Origin: Xanthostigma xanthostigma | Lineage: Eukaryota > Arthropoda > Insecta > Raphidioptera > Raphidiidae | Assembly: GCA_963575645.1 (NCBI GenBank) | Contig: OY754476.1 | Span: 6,820,001 to 6,884,000 of the forward strand | Length of the DNA stretch: 64,000 nucleotides | Reading direction: 5' to 3' | In this document: piece by piece, positions 61,000 to 64,000 of the stretch | Layout: each line of letters starts with the position of its first letter | Position numbering within the stretch: the stretch's first letter is position 1 | Made by a program: the position numbers and the translations under genes | The notes under the pieces: model-generated | Told to the model about the DNA's origin: nothing | Databases searched by the model: none | The model's input: only the letters and a program-made list of their open reading frames with translations

Positions 61000-62380
61000 A
61001 CAAAACTTTATACATTAACGATCTTAGCTACCAAAGCTTCGACTTCGATCACCTTTGACCAAAAATAGACTCATCTCAAATTTGTTTTTGTTCTTTTTTC
61101 GCTTGAAATATAAATTATTATGAAACATTTTTTAAAGAATTTTTCAGAAGATGCATCTAAAATAAAAAATTCCCCAAAGTGTGCATTTTGAATGAAAATT
61201 TAACAGATCTACTGTGCGATGCAAACTGGATAATGTGCCTATATACATCTCTTTCTATAGATAAATAAATGCGACTGGTCTTCTACGTTATTTCAAATTA
61301 TCAAATTTTGATACGTGGGACGACCCTATTAAGCCTTCGAAAAAATATTCGGCTTCTGTTAGAATCAGGCCGAAGTTTTTTTTTACTTCTGTCTATTCGT
61401 TTAGTTCTTCTATAAACTGCACAAAATATGTCGATGTGGTTTTCACCATCATATTGTGAATTTCTTCCGGGAATTTAATATTAGTGGAGAAATCTCGGTG
61501 TTTAGTAACCAAGTCGTAAAAAGACGCTTTTAGGGCGCTTACATGGCTTACGCTGTAGGTGTTAAAAAGGCTTACAGAAATGTCCGCGACATCACATATC
61601 TATATCTTCTAAGGATGATGCACAGTCGCCATTTTTATCTTTCAGGAATTGTATCCAAGTATTGATTTAATTGTGAAGCTATTTTGACTGACATGGTATC
61701 CAATTAAATATGTTAGATAGGCATTTTTAGATCAAAACATACCTTTCTACCTCGTTACTTTCAGCAACCTACTTCATACCTAGAGCTAATGGCCTTGCTG
61801 CCGAAGCCTCATAATATATAAAAAAAAAATACCTTTCTACCATATCATTTAAATTTTAGATGCATATCTGAAGATATTACAGTTCAAAAAATTACTCAAA
61901 ACAATATAATAATGATTTACTTGCTTGGCTACACTTGCGAAGCTATTTTAATCAACATAGTAAATCCTTTCCCAATTTAACAATTTCTCTTTAATAGGCA
62001 ATCTACCAATAAGGGCGAAGCCGGACCAGGTCGCGAGTACCTTATAAACACATAATATATCAATTAATTATATCGATACAAACCACAAAATATGAACAGA
62101 ACATCTGGTATATCACTACCTATTAATAAAATATGCTCTACGTCATTTTACACTGTAATGTTAATTTAACGTCATTGTTAAAAATTCATGGTATGGTTGC
62201 TTATTTTTTTTACATGACATGTTTCCAGTGATTCGTCGACATCTTTTTGTATAGGTATTTACTTACTGTTTGTTTTTTTTTCTATAAAAACATTTTCCCT
62301 CCAAAAAACATCAATTAAATTACCCACGGCTCTCACTTCCTGAAACGGATCTCCAGGTTAAGAAGAGCTTTGGCGAGCCC
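61000..62380. other. AT-rich intergenic stretch
   Basis: No gene seen. A retroelement-type tail in reverse (gcgaagccggaccaggtcgc) lies near 62018. Confidence 0.45.
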
Positions 62381-62385
62381 CCTTA

Positions 62386-62802
62386 CACTGAGAAAAAAAT
62401 AGTTGTCAACAAAATTCAGCTGAAACGATTTTTTTTTCTTTAAATAGTTGCAACTTGTAAATTTCATCGCGCCGGACTCCTCAAAACTCCGGATCCAAGG
62501 ATAGAGCTGTCAGCTTTAAATATCTATGAGAAAACTTTTAATATTCTTTTTGATTGTTGTACCATATACAAATTCTCTATGAATTTGTAATAGCTTTTGT
62601 GCTTTCGCTATCCTGACTTTCTAAATCTATCGCTGTCATTTCTCATAAATAAAATTCAGGATAAATTGTTAAAAATTAAATTTGCAAATATTGGAAATAC
62701 ACAATTATAATTTTAAATAACATAAAACAGTATTATCAGCCGTTTTAAGTGCGGAAAATCGATTTCTAAAAATTATTTTTTTTTTGCGCAGTGAAAAGAG
62801 GA
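62386..62802. mobile_element. Possible MITE with CACTGAGAAAAAAATA ends
   Basis: CACTGAGAAAAAAATA at the left is answered by an A/T-rich run ending gcgCAGTG at the right. The inverted match is mostly homopolymer, so the call is weak. Confidence 0.25.
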
Positions 62803-63743
62803 AGGCGTTTGGGGGGGAGTTACGGGGTCGTGTATACAAAGTGAGATAGTAATACAGTAATTCTACACTAGTTGTTATGACGTGTATATGTGATTTCTGA
62901 TTGGTTAGATTCAAAAAATTACAGTGAAAGACGAAAAATGTTTACTTATTTTTGAGGTTTGTGAATATTCGGCAACGTTTTTTTTAACGTTAATATCGTA
63001 CTAGACCCATAAATTTGTATTTTCTGATGAACAAAACTTAATTTAAAATATTTAAAGACACCCATATTTATATTTCAAGACTAAAATTGAAAGAGGACAT
63101 CAACATAATATTTTTTTTATGACTATCGACAATATGTATTGATTAATATAATTAATTTTAAAGAAACCAGACATATATAGTCTATGCTATACGAAATCAC
63201 GAATCTAATTTAATGACGACACGTGTTCTAGCGCGAGCGTGTCTTCTAACGAAAATCGATTACAATCACAGTAACAATATTTCAATTTAGTTAGGTACAC
63301 AGTGCACTCAGTAATATACCTATCTTTTGTTATAATCATAAGTTAAACAAGAACGGAAATATACTTAAGTGGATAAGTGCAGCATTTATGAACAAGTGTG
63401 TATGACGTACATAATATGTTTAATCAATCAGAGTGCCCATTTTTGACAAAATCTCTCAGACATTTAAAAAAATGTTGATTTCAGCGGACAATAATTTTTA
63501 TATCTTTTTTGGATTGGATATTGTTATTATATATTTCAAGTTATTCGCAAATTAAAAACAAAAACTTTTGAATTCACAGAGCTTTTAAACTAAACAACAT
63601 ACAGAGTATTCTTTAGGGTTGTTTTTTTTTTTTTTATTGAACGTACTTTCTTCTATAAGATTCTTTATAATATACAGTAACTATAGTATATAGCGAACTT
63701 CTATAACGAAAAACTCCTTAAAACGTAGACATTGCTAAGGTTT

Positions 63744-63819
63744 CAATAAATAAAATTATCGACCAATTTTTCAGACAATATATTAACAAAAAATAATTGG
63801 TCGATAATTTTATTTATTG
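63744..63819. repeat. Perfect 24-bp palindrome arms with 28-bp loop
   Basis: 63744-63767 (starting caataaataaaattatcg) is the exact reverse complement of 63796-63819. The direct repeat attgctaaggttt lies on both sides (63731 and 63857). Likely part of a foldback transposon. Confidence 0.7.
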
Positions 63820-64000
63820 AAGAGTTCTAATCAGACGTTAATCAAAGATTTGAATATTGCTAAGGTTTGTTTGGTTTACATTGTTAATCATATTATATTG
63901 ACACTATATAGCGGAACAACCATTCTCAATAACAAAACAATACGTCATTATATTTTAGACCCCAAAAATGGGATTTCTAGAAATGTGTCGATTTGTTTGC

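Noticed and set aside
1-64000. CRISPR arrays, operons, ribosome binding sites, rRNA
   Set aside because: The window is insect nuclear DNA; regular spacing was seen only in the tandem repeats described, and no rRNA-like sequence was noticed.

Overview
This is a repeat-rich, AT-rich nuclear segment of an insect genome. The evidence is four spliced genes with GT-AG introns and phase-consistent joins, of which a pyrokinin (FXPRLamide) neuropeptide precursor is specific to arthropods. The order of insect cannot be fixed from the sequence alone. No bacterial features are present. Most open frames in the window are chance or repeat-derived.

Layout. 1-1.4 kb holds a PIF/Harbinger-like MITE. 1.4-13.5 kb is a dense block of repeats: a 459-bp tandem array, a large palindrome with arms of about 1.7-1.8 kb, four copies of a 345-bp hAT-type MITE inserted in the same repeat, and a young 3.2-kb LTR element without recognisable coding capacity (LTRs identical by eye, CGGG target duplication). 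13.6-18.3 kb (minus strand) is ARL6IP5/Jwa, a PRA1-family ER membrane protein, in three exons. 21.6-29.3 kb (plus) is an activin/inhibin-beta class TGF-beta ligand in four exons. 33.9-35.9 kb (minus) is the pyrokinin/PBAN-type neuropeptide precursor in three exons, with a visible TATA box and initiator. 42.5-48.1 kb (minus) is the bHLH transcription factor gene hand in five exons. 60.46-60.79 kb (minus) is a short unrecognised reading frame with one membrane segment. Everything else is intergenic or intronic DNA full of small transposons.

The four recognised genes do not form one pathway. Two encode secreted signals (an activin-like ligand and FXPRLamide peptides), one a mesoderm/heart transcription factor and one a general membrane-trafficking protein. 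What stands out is how many non-autonomous DNA transposons can be delimited base by base: many hAT-type elements with exact or near-exact 8-bp target duplications, plus TA-duplicating mariner/pogo-like elements, several of them nested.

Exon coordinates were derived by hand from splice signals, codon phase and family knowledge. No alignment or transcript data were used.
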